64,000 nucleotides of DNA, from NCBI GenBank assembly GCA_003660235.1, contig QGON01000063.1:1-64000 (forward strand). Direction: 5' to 3'. A program made the translations under genes and the position numbers. A model generated the notes under the pieces. The model saw only the letters and a program-made list of their open reading frames with translations, made no database searches and was not told where the DNA came from. This document shows, piece after piece, positions 25,830 through 34,214 of the stretch (the first letter of the stretch is position 1; every line of letters begins with the position of its first letter). The stretch comes from a bacterium endosymbiont of Escarpia laminata. GTDB lineage: Bacteria; Pseudomonadota; Gammaproteobacteria; Chromatiales; Chromatiaceae.

Positions 25830-27293
25830 ATGTATATCAATCAACAGTGCAATATTCTTGGAGAAAAGGGAGAGCTGCCCTTTATTTCTAACGAGTCAGA
25901 GAGTATCTCGTTTTCCGGTTTCGTGGAGGCGGTCTCGCAGCGGGCGGGAGAGTTTCAAAGTTCTGGATGTAGAGAGAATGAGTGCATCATGCTCGGTTGC
26001 GCGGACGGCCTGGATTACTTTGTCTCGCTGGTTGCAATCTGGTCTATTGGCTGTGTGGTCGTCCCCTTTGATGAAACTGGAGATGATGAGCAGTTTGATT
26101 TTGTCGTTGGCATAACCAAACCTCGTCTGGTAGCTGGTAGAACTACGGGCGATATTCTTCTTATGAGTGACGATCAAGAGTATCGAGCGACAAAATATGA
26201 AAGCAAGATTGCCGCCATCCTCTTTACGAGTGGATCTTCTGGTGTGCGGAAAGGTGTTTTGTTGTCTGGAAATTCACTTTTTGGAAATGCTTTGTCGACA
26301 CTGAAGATTCTGAACTATCAGTCTACCGATCATCTATTTGTAAACACCTCATACCATTTTACAAGTGCAATATGTCACTTTCTTGCTGCATTCTTCTGTG
26401 CAGGAAGGCTGACAATCGTCCATAATAAGTGCTTCCCAGCAAATCTGGTAAAGGCTGTTTGCGAGTCAGGTGCAAACGCCTTTGGCGGGGCGCCTATTCA
26501 GCTGTTGTGGCTTGTTGAAGGCTTGAGCGAATCGGAAGGTTTGCGTTGGGTGATGACCTCTGGAGACGATCTTCCCGAATCAACGCAACAGCGGTTGAAT
26601 AAAAAATTTCCAGCTACCGACCTGTTTGTCTTTTATGGCTTAACTGAAGCAGCAGGCAGATTCTGTGTGCGCTTGCCGGATGATCATTCTGCCGGTTACT
26701 GCTCGGTTGGAAAGCCCATCCATGGCATGTCGGTAAAAATTGTAGCAGATGACGGGGCTGAACTGCTTGCCCGAGAGGTTGGTGAGGTAGTCGTTGGCGG
26801 GGAATTCCTGATGAATGGGTATCTTGGCCTCGACAGGGCTGATACTGTTCTGTCGACCGGCTTCAGGTCAGGAGATAGTGGTTATCTGGATGACAGGGGC
26901 AATCTCTATCTACTTGGCCGTCTCGATGATGTGTTCAAGGTTGCGGGGCGAAAAGTAAGTGGTTTGAGAATACGTGACTCCGTTCTTGAGACAGGGATGG
27001 TAAAAGACGCCGTTGTGATACCTTTCCGGGACCCGGTGGCTGGAGTCGTTCCGGGATTAGTATATGCCACCCGAGATAATGTCGATTTCAATAAAGGAGC
27101 ATTTCTGCGTAGCTTGAGAGGTCGGTTGCCGACCAACCATGTGCCTCGTAAACTGATCTGTGTCGATGATATTGAAAGAACCGGATCGGGAAAGATCATC
27201 AGGCAAAAACTGAATGACAGGCTTGCCGAGTTCAAGATCAATCAGCGCAAGGACCGCAGCTATATGGACGAGGCAGAGTCTGGCGAAGAATGA
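25830..27293 (+). CDS. AMP-forming acyl ligase (DltA-like, ANL superfamily)
   Basis: 487 residues. Complete adenylation motifs: P-loop LFTSGSSGVRKG (131-142), YGLTEA (269-274), FRSGDSGYLDDRG with the ribose-binding Asp349, GR at 363, hinge VAGRKVS, and catalytic Lys455 in RTGSGKI. Activates a carboxylic acid with ATP and loads the carrier at 23933. In amino-acid activators such as DltA, an Asp in the A4 region (FDLS) binds the amino group; the matching segment here reads SYHFTSAI without that Asp, so the substrate is probably not an amino acid. 47 bases after the MBOAT; last gene of the block, convergent with the formyltransferase-like gene. Confidence 0.85.
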   Translation: MYINQQCNILGEKGELPFISNESESISFSGFVEAVSQRAGEFQSSGCRENECIMLGCADGLDYFVSLVAIWSIGCVVVPFDETGDDEQFDFVVGITKPRLVAGRTTGDILLMSDDQEYRATKYESKIAAILFTSGSSGVRKGVLLSGNSLFGNALSTLKILNYQSTDHLFVNTSYHFTSAICHFLAAFFCAGRLTIVHNKCFPANLVKAVCESGANAFGGAPIQLLWLVEGLSESEGLRWVMTSGDDLPESTQQRLNKKFPATDLFVFYGLTEAAGRFCVRLPDDHSAGYCSVGKPIHGMSVKIVADDGAELLAREVGEVVVGGEFLMNGYLGLDRADTVLSTGFRSGDSGYLDDRGNLYLLGRLDDVFKVAGRKVSGLRIRDSVLETGMVKDAVVIPFRDPVAGVVPGLVYATRDNVDFNKGAFLRSLRGRLPTNHVPRKLICVDDIERTGSGKIIRQKLNDRLAEFKINQRKDRSYMDEAESGEE

Positions 27294-27315
27294 TCCTTTG
27301 CGCTCTCTGGTGATA

Positions 27316-27999
27316 TTATCTGCTGTTTGCACCGTATTTCTGGCTGAACACCCTTCGCGCCTTGGCCTTTAGCTCATCCCGCATGGCAAAACACAGCTCC
27401 GAGGCATCGGTATCGTTTGCCATGAAATCGACCTTCCCATCGTGGACCTTTATTGCCGCGTTCACAAGGGCCTTTGCCTGTTCATCTTCAAGGCGCTGAT
27501 AGAAGCGGTCGAAGTCTTCGCCCGAATCTGCTGGTTCAATGTGTTTCTGCACTATGATGCTGCCCGCATCTACCTTCTCCTCAACCAGATGGGCTGTAAC
27601 ACCAAATGGCGCATCCTTCAGAATCGCCCATTGAAAGACATCCATCTCCCACAGGCCCGGGAGGACGGCAGTAAGCAGTTCCACGACGATTGCGCCGTGA
27701 TTGATTTTGTCGTAACAGATGATCCTGAAGTCATATTCATTGGCGAGAGCAGCCAAGGTTGGTATTGAGGCGTTGTCTGCCGGAACAGGTGTCTGACTTG
27801 ATCGGCGAATTCGCCTTGCGGCTTCAATGGGGCCAAGTTGGCGCCAGATTCGTCTAAGTGATCCCAACTTGAACAGCAGGTTTTCTGCGCTGGAGCCAAG
27901 AAAGAGGATAGAAGGTCTCTTCCCGGCTTGGCACAGGCCATCGACTATCCGCCGGGTATAGCGTGTTTCGCTGTTGGCGATAACAACGATATCAGCCAC
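27316..27999 (-). CDS. Formyltransferase-like protein with altered active site
   Basis: 227 residues from a GTG at 27999 that has AGGAAG nine bases upstream. The C-terminal half shows the formyltransferase pattern WAILKDAPFGVTAHLVEEKVDAGSIIVQKHI, including the conserved Asp (VDAGS). The segment that should hold the catalytic Asn and His (NxH-x-SLLP in ArnA-like enzymes) reads VELLTAVLPGLW, so both residues appear to be missing. It may be an inactivated sugar N-formyltransferase or a relative with other chemistry. Last gene of the leftward polysaccharide block, where a sugar formyltransferase would make sense. Confidence 0.65.
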   Translation of the reverse strand: MADIVVIANSETRYTRRIVDGLCQAGKRPSILFLGSSAENLLFKLGSLRRIWRQLGPIEAARRIRRSSQTPVPADNASIPTLAALANEYDFRIICYDKINHGAIVVELLTAVLPGLWEMDVFQWAILKDAPFGVTAHLVEEKVDAGSIIVQKHIEPADSGEDFDRFYQRLEDEQAKALVNAAIKVHDGKVDFMANDTDASELCFAMRDELKAKARRVFSQKYGANSR

Positions 28000-28208
28000 G
28001 GTGGTGATCTTCCTTTGTTGCTGGTCGATAGAGACTTTTGCTGTGTGCGCTCCAGTTCGGTGTTGCAATATCGAACAACAATGGCATCAGAAGGGATGGC
28101 GTTTGACGTCAGATGAATGCTGAACGGTACGCCTAGCCTGCAGTCGATTTCATAAAAGGCGTGTTGCAGGTTGATCATCGACTCCAGAGGAATAAGAAAG
28201 AGGATCAT
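27945..28208 (-). CDS. Small ORF coupled to the methyltransferase gene, possible gene remnant
   Basis: 87 codons. Its ATG overlaps the stop of the upstream methyltransferase gene (ATGA), a sign of real translation coupling. The first half looks protein-like (YEIDCRLGVPFSIHLTSN, then SDAIVVRYCN); the second half is low quality (SLSTSNKGRSPPWLISLL) and overlaps the start of the formyltransferase-like gene by 55 bases. This fits the 5' end of a longer gene that lost its remainder by deletion. Family not recognised with confidence. Confidence 0.35.
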   Translation of the reverse strand: MILFLIPLESMINLQHAFYEIDCRLGVPFSIHLTSNAIPSDAIVVRYCNTELERTQQKSLSTSNKGRSPPWLISLLSPTAKHAIPGG

Positions 28209-28903
28209 GGCCTAGCTATCCAGCAGAGCAGGTGGCTGCGCAGAAACGGGAACACGTTGAATACCCTATAGAGCATGGGGTGGATAGCGGTAACCCTGCG
28301 GGCGATCGGTGGCGCCAGGGTCACTCTGTGGGTCTCAATGCGGCCTTTGGGGAACAGCTCCCCAATGCGCTTCAGCCCAACAGCGCGCACATCAGGGTTG
28401 GCTGGATTGTTGTAGGTGAAGTCGTACCAGATAATGCCCCCGCCTGGCTTTACCATTCGCCAGGCCGTTGCGGCCAGTCTCTCCTGAAAATCGTCGTCCA
28501 GGATGGAGGTGAAGACCGTTGATAGCAGAATCGCATCGAATGCCTCGAAGCGATCGATCAGGGAGGCGTCCCCAGGTAGTATCTCTACTGCAGCGGGCAG
28601 CAACTTGCGTGCTTCATCCACTCGCTCGGGAAGCAGTTCATTGGCGACTAAGTTCTCCGGTCTGAAGCCAAGTTTGAGCAGCTGGATCAGGTTGCTGCCA
28701 TTACCGCAGCCAATCTCCAGTAGTTTCCTGTCAGCGAGGGGCTGCAGATAGGGATGGAGTATCCTGCGTATCAGAACCCGCTCACGCTCCTGCTGTGTGA
28801 GATAGACCGATGGGTGCAACGGGTCGTACAACGCTTGTACACCCGATTCCCGACGGCGTGCGTAGCGTTCACTGATGGCATTGGTTTCCTGCTCCCTGCT
28901 CAT
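28205..28903 (-). CDS. Class I SAM-dependent methyltransferase
   Basis: 232 residues. SAM-binding motif I LLEIGCGNGSNLIQLLKLG (about 61-79), acidic loop after ENLVANEL, motif LPGDASLIDRFEAFDAILLST and the post-motif MVKPGGGIIWYDFTYN. The hydrophobic C-terminus (LYRVFNVFPFLRSHLLCWIA) suggests membrane contact. Similar methyltransferases in O-antigen loci methylate or cap the chain; the substrate here is unknown. Overlaps the start of the GT4 gene's stop region by four bases (28900-28903), so it is in the same operon. Confidence 0.85.
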   Translation of the reverse strand: MSREQETNAISERYARRRESGVQALYDPLHPSVYLTQQERERVLIRRILHPYLQPLADRKLLEIGCGNGSNLIQLLKLGFRPENLVANELLPERVDEARKLLPAAVEILPGDASLIDRFEAFDAILLSTVFTSILDDDFQERLAATAWRMVKPGGGIIWYDFTYNNPANPDVRAVGLKRIGELFPKGRIETHRVTLAPPIARRVTAIHPMLYRVFNVFPFLRSHLLCWIARP

Positions 28904-30132
28904 GCCCGCATGACCTTGAGAAACGTTGCGGCAAGTTTCGGATAGTCGTGATGGGCTGCCACATAGTGACGCCCATTCTGGCCCAATACCTCTCTTTCTG
29001 CGGGCGACATCTCAAACAGTGCCCGGATGGCTGCTGCGATAGCTTCAGGGTCTTCGGGTTTCACCGTGATACCGCAGTGGCTCTTGGTGACCATGTCGTT
29101 ACCCGCCTCGATTGCCTGGATGATTGGCTTGGCCGCCATCATGTAGTCCATCAGCTTGTTCGGGCTGATGCCAAACCGGAATAGTGATTGATGCTGCAGA
29201 CCAATGTAGAAGGCATCCATCTTGTTTAACAGAGCCGGGATAGCTATTTTGGGCACCGGATCGAGAAATAGCACATTTTTGAGTCGGAGTGATTCTGCCT
29301 GTTGCTGAAGGGCCTCTTTTTCCGGACCTTGTCCGATCAGCAGGACAGTCACAGGAAGATCCGTGCTCAGGCGGGCTGCCTCTATCAGGTGTTGCAGGGC
29401 GTTAGCCAAGCCGTGGGCGCCCGCATAGCCGATCAGGAACTGTCCCCTAGCGATCAGGGCGTCGAGGGTTCTGCCATGGCTCTCCGGGAGCCGGTCTGCC
29501 GAATCGTCCCAGGCATCGGCATGGATGCCGTTGGGAACATAGACGAATTTCTCCGCCGACATGCCATGCCGGATCAGATAGTCGTCCGTATGGGGCAACA
29601 TGGAGATGACCTTGTCGGCTAGCCGGCAGGCGCGGTTCTCGGCGTGCTGCATCAGCAGGATGAAGGGATGCAGCGGTGACATGCCGGATAGCTCAATGGG
29701 TGAGCGGGGCCAGAGATCGTGAATCTCCCAGACCAGTTTTGCTCCGCTCTTTTTTGCCAGATGAAGGGCTGGGTGTATATCCAGTGGATAGGTAGAGGAG
29801 GCGATGACGACATCAGGCTGAAAGCCATCAAGAATGACCTTGTTGGATTGTTGATAGAGTTGCCAGACGAAAGTAAAGATGTTTACCGCCCGCGTGATGC
29901 CGTTGCCTGTATAAGGGGGGGTTTTGAGCCAGATGTACTCGATTCCGTCGATGATCTCCTTGCGGAACTTACCGCCGACCGATATGACCTGATTGCGGAC
30001 ATGGGACTCAGATGCCGCAATGATCCTGACTTTGTGGCCGGCTTTGCTCCACTCACGGGCCATGAAGTAGGGACGGAACTCCATCCCGTATTCAGGTGAT
30101 CCTGCATAGTGGTTGATCAGAAGAATGCGCAT
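28900..30132 (-). CDS. GT4 family glycosyltransferase
   Basis: 410 residues, GT-B fold. N-terminal NHYAGSPEYGMEFRPYFMAREW with the glycine-poor acceptor loop typical of WcaI/WbuB-like enzymes; C-terminal donor half with FLIGYAGAHGLANALQHLIEA and the family E-x7-E region replaced by SPNKLMDYMMAAKPIIQAIEAGN. Peripheral inner-membrane enzyme adding one sugar of the repeat unit. Ends four bases into the methyltransferase gene; six bases after the 2-epimerase gene. Sugar specificity unknown. Confidence 0.88.
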   Translation of the reverse strand: MRILLINHYAGSPEYGMEFRPYFMAREWSKAGHKVRIIAASESHVRNQVISVGGKFRKEIIDGIEYIWLKTPPYTGNGITRAVNIFTFVWQLYQQSNKVILDGFQPDVVIASSTYPLDIHPALHLAKKSGAKLVWEIHDLWPRSPIELSGMSPLHPFILLMQHAENRACRLADKVISMLPHTDDYLIRHGMSAEKFVYVPNGIHADAWDDSADRLPESHGRTLDALIARGQFLIGYAGAHGLANALQHLIEAARLSTDLPVTVLLIGQGPEKEALQQQAESLRLKNVLFLDPVPKIAIPALLNKMDAFYIGLQHQSLFRFGISPNKLMDYMMAAKPIIQAIEAGNDMVTKSHCGITVKPEDPEAIAAAIRALFEMSPAEREVLGQNGRHYVAAHHDYPKLAATFLKVMRA

Positions 30133-30138
30133 GGCTGA

Positions 30139-31215
30139 TTACTGCACCAATCGTCGGGCGATTAGGTCGGCACTATTACCCTCACCGTAAAGGTTTTCAG
30201 GTCGTCCGGAGGTGCCGATTTGTTTAAGGATGCTGTCGGCAATCTGTTTCCCGTTGTTTGGGGTGAGCAGGGTGTTCCAGCCCAGTTCGACCAGTTCGAC
30301 CCACTCGGTTTCGTCGCGCAAGGTGACGCAGGGACGTTGGTAGAAGTAGGCTTCTTTTTGGACACCACCTGAATCGGTTGCAATCAGTGCAGCATGACGC
30401 TCCAGCATCACCATGTCGAGGTAACCGACGGGTTCGATCAGTGTGATGCCTTGAGTTAGGTCGAGCTGACCGTTCTTCTCCAGAGTGGCGCGGGTGCGAG
30501 GATGCATGGGCAGTATGACGGGGATATTGCTTGAAACTTTTTGTAGCCCTTCGAAAATCGCCTGAAGGCGTTTGGGGTCGCCGGTATTTTCGGCACGATG
30601 TACGGTGCTGAGGATGTACCCCTCAGGTTGTAGGCCGAGTCGATCGAGGACATGGCTCTTCTGACGAGCTATTTCGCCGTAATAGAGAGCAGCGTCATAC
30701 ATCACATCCCCCACCTGCTCAATCAAGGAGGTGGCTATGCCTTCCTGCTCCAGATGGTGGGTAGCTGTATCGGTGGGTGTAAATAGCAGACTGGCAGCAT
30801 GGTCGGTTAGTATGCGGTTGATCTCTTCCGGCATGCGTTTGTTGAAGGAGCGCAGGCCCGCTTCGACATGAGCGATGGGGATGTGCAGTTTCGCTGCCGC
30901 CAAGGCTCCGGCGAGGGTGGAGTTGGTGTCGCCATAGACCAGCACCCAGTCCGGTTGCTCTTCCAGCATCACCCGCTCAAGGGCTTCCAGCATACGGCCT
31001 GTCTGTGCGCCGTGGTTGCCTGAGCCTATCTCAAGATTGCGATGGGGCTTGGGGATACCCAGTTCAGTGAAGAAGACGTCAGACATATTACTGTCATAGT
31101 GCTGGCCGGTGTGGACAAGGCACTCCTGCATCCCGGGGATGGCATTCAAGGCACGAGAGACGGGGGCTGCTTTGATGAACTGGGGGCGGGCGCCAATGAT
31201 GGTACAGATTTTCAT
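30139..31215 (-). CDS. UDP-GlcNAc-type 2-epimerase (WecB/WbpI family)
   Basis: 358 residues from the ATG at 31215. Signature MKICTIIGARPQFIKAAPV, HTGQHYDSNMSDVFF, VYGDTNSTLAGALAAAK, HVEAGLRSFNKRMPEEINR, and the C-terminal TDSGGVQKEAYFYQRPCVTLR. WecB makes UDP-ManNAc; WbpI inverts C2 of UDP-GlcNAc3NAcA to the ManNAc3NAcA form. Because wbpB-, wbpE- and wbpD-like genes and the WbpG/HisH2/HisF2 set are in the same locus, the WbpI role is more likely. Start overlaps the upstream glycosyltransferase stop (ATGA). Confidence 0.92.
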   Translation of the reverse strand: MKICTIIGARPQFIKAAPVSRALNAIPGMQECLVHTGQHYDSNMSDVFFTELGIPKPHRNLEIGSGNHGAQTGRMLEALERVMLEEQPDWVLVYGDTNSTLAGALAAAKLHIPIAHVEAGLRSFNKRMPEEINRILTDHAASLLFTPTDTATHHLEQEGIATSLIEQVGDVMYDAALYYGEIARQKSHVLDRLGLQPEGYILSTVHRAENTGDPKRLQAIFEGLQKVSSNIPVILPMHPRTRATLEKNGQLDLTQGITLIEPVGYLDMVMLERHAALIATDSGGVQKEAYFYQRPCVTLRDETEWVELVELGWNTLLTPNNGKQIADSILKQIGTSGRPENLYGEGNSADLIARRLVQ

Positions 31216-32324
31216 GAGAGAATTCTTTCGTAGAGATTGATCAGTTTTACGGATTCCGCATCCCAATTGTATTGGCTGTAGACGGCATCCCTACCGCGCT
31301 GGCCCATGGCCTCAGCATCAGCGGGGTGTTCCAAAATCCAGTTAATGGCCTCGGCGATCTTTTCCGGGTCCATTGGGTCGACCAGGAGACCGCATTCTGC
31401 AGAATCAATTATTTCTCGCCATAGAGGGAAGTCGGAAGCAATTACTGGGAGTCCGGCGGACATATATTCGTATAGCTTATTCGGTTGGGCATGGATATGG
31501 TTGGCCAGGGGGTGAAACAGAACCAGTCCCGCTCGCACCTCACTGAACATAGAGGCTACCTGTTGCCTGTCCTGCCAGCCGAGAAAATCGACATGAGCCC
31601 AGCCGGGCGCATGGCTTAATTCGTCCTGAAGGCTGTCGGGCCAGACATAGCCCGCTAGCTTCAAACAGATATCCTGTTGCTGGGCAGCAAGATGGATGGC
31701 CGAGATAATTTCCCTTGCCCCTCTTCCTGCGGTCAGCCCGCCAGTGAATGTAATGGCATGTGGTCGCATGGCGTAGGTGGCGTCAGATGTTGTTTCAAGT
31801 TCACCCAGGATGGGATAATTTTGAACCGTTTCCGTCTTGAAAGCAGGAAAGCGTTTGGCGATGGTGGGCGTAGCAGTGACCACGGCTTTGAAACGGGTTA
31901 TGGCCAAGTGTTCCAATAGAGCCAAGGCTTTAGCGACGGGCCAGCGGATCAAGGGGTTTATCCACTCTTTGTCCAGGATCTGGGCAGGTGTGTCCTCGTG
32001 GGCATCATATATCACCTTCTTTCCCGACAGCGCTAACAACAGTCCCAAGACCAACAGCTCAGGGTCGTGGAAATGGTATATGTCGGCATTCGTGTCTTTG
32101 GCTCGTTGATAGAGATGCCAAACTAGTTTGAACATGCGTTTAAAACGATTCTTCGGTGTTGGGAGGGCGAGTATTTGTATTCCATTTACAATCTCGTCCT
32201 GGCTATGCTGGACGATAAACGTTACATCGTAACCAGCGGATACAAGTGCAGAGCACTCCTTACGAAATATCCGAGTGTCTGTTGCGGTATGTACAGAACT
32301 TAGGTGGGCAACCTTGGGTTTCAT
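31212..32324 (-). CDS. GT4 family glycosyltransferase (WbpH-like)
   Basis: 370 residues, GT-B fold. N-terminus VAHLSSVHTATDTRIFRKECSA with the TDTRIFRKE motif common in O-antigen transferases; donor half with HAITFTGGLTAGRGAREIISA and the donor-binding QPNKLYEYMSAGLPVIASDF (E-x7-E type). Coupled at both ends: its ATG overlaps the Wzy-like stop and its stop overlaps the epimerase start. Probably transfers one of the uronic acid residues, judged only from context. Confidence 0.88.
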   Translation of the reverse strand: MKPKVAHLSSVHTATDTRIFRKECSALVSAGYDVTFIVQHSQDEIVNGIQILALPTPKNRFKRMFKLVWHLYQRAKDTNADIYHFHDPELLVLGLLLALSGKKVIYDAHEDTPAQILDKEWINPLIRWPVAKALALLEHLAITRFKAVVTATPTIAKRFPAFKTETVQNYPILGELETTSDATYAMRPHAITFTGGLTAGRGAREIISAIHLAAQQQDICLKLAGYVWPDSLQDELSHAPGWAHVDFLGWQDRQQVASMFSEVRAGLVLFHPLANHIHAQPNKLYEYMSAGLPVIASDFPLWREIIDSAECGLLVDPMDPEKIAEAINWILEHPADAEAMGQRGRDAVYSQYNWDAESVKLINLYERILS

Positions 32325-33031
32325 AAGCGGTGAATGGGTTTATGGGTGAGATTGAGTGGGGTTTGCAGCAGAATTGAAGCCAGTCGTGCTTTAAGGTGGT
32401 CCCAATGGAGCAACAAACTGCTAACGCCTATAGCCATGACCAGGAGTGGTCGACGAATATTATCTGCAATGACGAGGCTGGCCTGGGCGGCAAGCAGTGG
32501 TATCACTGCTGAGAGCATCAAAAAATAGGCGTATTTGGGTAAAGGATTAGTCAGCAGCTTCAATGAATGTTCCCTGGCCATCTTTGCTGAGGCGGGATCG
32601 AAAAGGATGGCATAGAGTCCGGTTGACCGGGGTGGAACATAGATGAAGTAGATCGTCAGTAACAGTGCCGCGATAGCGGAGAGCAGTATGATCGCTCTCC
32701 GGGCTTCCTGCCACCCGATGGCGGGACTCGTTGTGACCATCTGCCAGGTTTGCCTCGCCTCCTTCCTCATGATGAACATGGTAAGGGTTAGGGTAACAAC
32801 GGTATAGAGATGCACGATCAGGAATAGGATCGTTGCATTGGGGAGCTGCTGGGATATCTCAGCCCACAACAGGGTACATGGCCATTGGAAGAACAGATGC
32901 GTAAAGGCAATGAGCAAGACGCTTGGCTTGATAAACATGTACCTCTGGCGGATGAACAGCCAGCTAAGCCATGCCGCAGTGCCAAGCGTGAACAGCCAGT
33001 TGGCTGTCAAGAGGAGGTCGTCCTGTCCCAT
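32321..33031 (-). CDS. Wzy-like membrane protein, apparently short
   Basis: 236 residues with about six hydrophobic helices. The segment PPRSTGLYAILFDPASAKMARE followed by KLLTNPLPKYAYFLMLSAVIPLL resembles the periplasmic loop and following helix of O-antigen polymerases, which usually have about 10-12 helices and 400 or more residues. Here the protein ends soon after SSLLLHWDHLKARLASILL, roughly halfway. The stop overlaps the start of the next gene, so there is no leftover 3' half nearby. Either a truncated polymerase or a small member of the superfamily. Confidence 0.55.
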   Translation of the reverse strand: MGQDDLLLTANWLFTLGTAAWLSWLFIRQRYMFIKPSVLLIAFTHLFFQWPCTLLWAEISQQLPNATILFLIVHLYTVVTLTLTMFIMRKEARQTWQMVTTSPAIGWQEARRAIILLSAIAALLLTIYFIYVPPRSTGLYAILFDPASAKMAREHSLKLLTNPLPKYAYFLMLSAVIPLLAAQASLVIADNIRRPLLVMAIGVSSLLLHWDHLKARLASILLQTPLNLTHKPIHRL

Positions 33032-33048
33032 TTACTGAAAAGTAACCA

Positions 33049-34197
33049 TTACTGGGCGTTTCGTGAAACCAGTCCAAGGTGTTTGAAGCGCCTGATCATT
33101 CGGGTCTTGAACTCAAACAGCCAAGCGTTGGAAGGATAGTCTAAATAGGTGCGGTTGGGCTGCGCCATGATCTGGTCAAACGCTTCATCACTGATCCCCA
33201 GCTTCTTGGCCACAAATGCCTTGTCTTCCAGCAACTCTTTTTCCGGATGGGGTGGGCGTTTCATCTCATCGAGCGCGGCTTCACGTTCCATCTGTCCGGA
33301 TACGATGAGGCTCGACAGATGGGCGCGTCGTTTGTCGAAGCCAAATTTATGGGGTAGGTAGTAAGCCTGAAAGAAACGGGTGAATATGGATTCGTAGTGT
33401 TTGCCCCCATAATCACGCCAGCCAAACTCATCCTGGATCAGTTTCTTGGCCTCCTGCTTACTGTAGGGCATGTCGTTGAGCAGGCGCACTGTCCGCATCT
33501 TTTTGACGAACGGGTAGAGTAGATAGCGTTGGAAGAACGATAGAGTGGGGTACTGTTTCAGGCGCATGGTGCCGAATTGCTTCTGTACTGCTTTCAGGTG
33601 ACGCCGATCCCCGGCATTATAGCCCCATGCGCTGGGCAGGATCGACTCCGTGGCAAGGTTGCCGCCACTGATGATGTTTTTGATGCCGTGGGATGCGGCC
33701 AGATGGTGGAGCACAGCAAGAAATGCGTGATCTTGGGGTATGTCGCAATTGGCCAGCGACGCCTTGAAGAAGGCGAGTTGAAGATCGCGCATTTCGTCCC
33801 AGTTAACGACAAAGGTATAGAGGTCAATATCAAGTTTTTTGACGATGTTTTCGATATTGCTGACCGCCAGTTCGGAATTCCACCCAGTATCGCAGTGAAC
33901 CGCCAGTGGCCGAAGGCCAAATTCCTTCACCTTGTAGGCCAGGTAGGAGCTGTCTACCCCACCGCTGATGCCTATCACGCAGTCGTACTCCTTACCTTTT
34001 CCTTCAGCCTTGATCTGATCTACAGTTGCCTGGAGCTGCTGATTGCCTTGGGTCGTGCCCGTCAGCTTCAGCTTAGCTGCGGCAGTAGCATCGAAGGTTT
34101 GGCAGTGGCTGCATACTCCCTGACTGTCGAAGGTGATCTCCGGGTCGGATGTATCCATGATGCAACGGGTACAAATCTGGTAGCTGTTCTGAGTCAT
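33049..34197 (-). CDS. N-acetyl sugar amidotransferase (WbpG family)
   Basis: 382 residues. N-terminal cysteine pairs (CTRC ... CSHC) suggest a zinc site; the ATP-pyrophosphatase loop GISGGVDSSYLAYKVKEFG is intact. WbpG uses ammonia from HisH2, channelled through HisF2, to convert an acetamido group of a UDP-2,3-diacetamido uronic acid into an acetamidino group. Both partner genes lie directly upstream. Matches the P. aeruginosa O5 (B-band) set in content and neighbours. Cytosolic. Confidence 0.93.
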   Translation of the reverse strand: MTQNSYQICTRCIMDTSDPEITFDSQGVCSHCQTFDATAAAKLKLTGTTQGNQQLQATVDQIKAEGKGKEYDCVIGISGGVDSSYLAYKVKEFGLRPLAVHCDTGWNSELAVSNIENIVKKLDIDLYTFVVNWDEMRDLQLAFFKASLANCDIPQDHAFLAVLHHLAASHGIKNIISGGNLATESILPSAWGYNAGDRRHLKAVQKQFGTMRLKQYPTLSFFQRYLLYPFVKKMRTVRLLNDMPYSKQEAKKLIQDEFGWRDYGGKHYESIFTRFFQAYYLPHKFGFDKRRAHLSSLIVSGQMEREAALDEMKRPPHPEKELLEDKAFVAKKLGISDEAFDQIMAQPNRTYLDYPSNAWLFEFKTRMIRRFKHLGLVSRNAQ

Positions 34198-34214
34198 GTG
34201 AATTTACATTCGCG

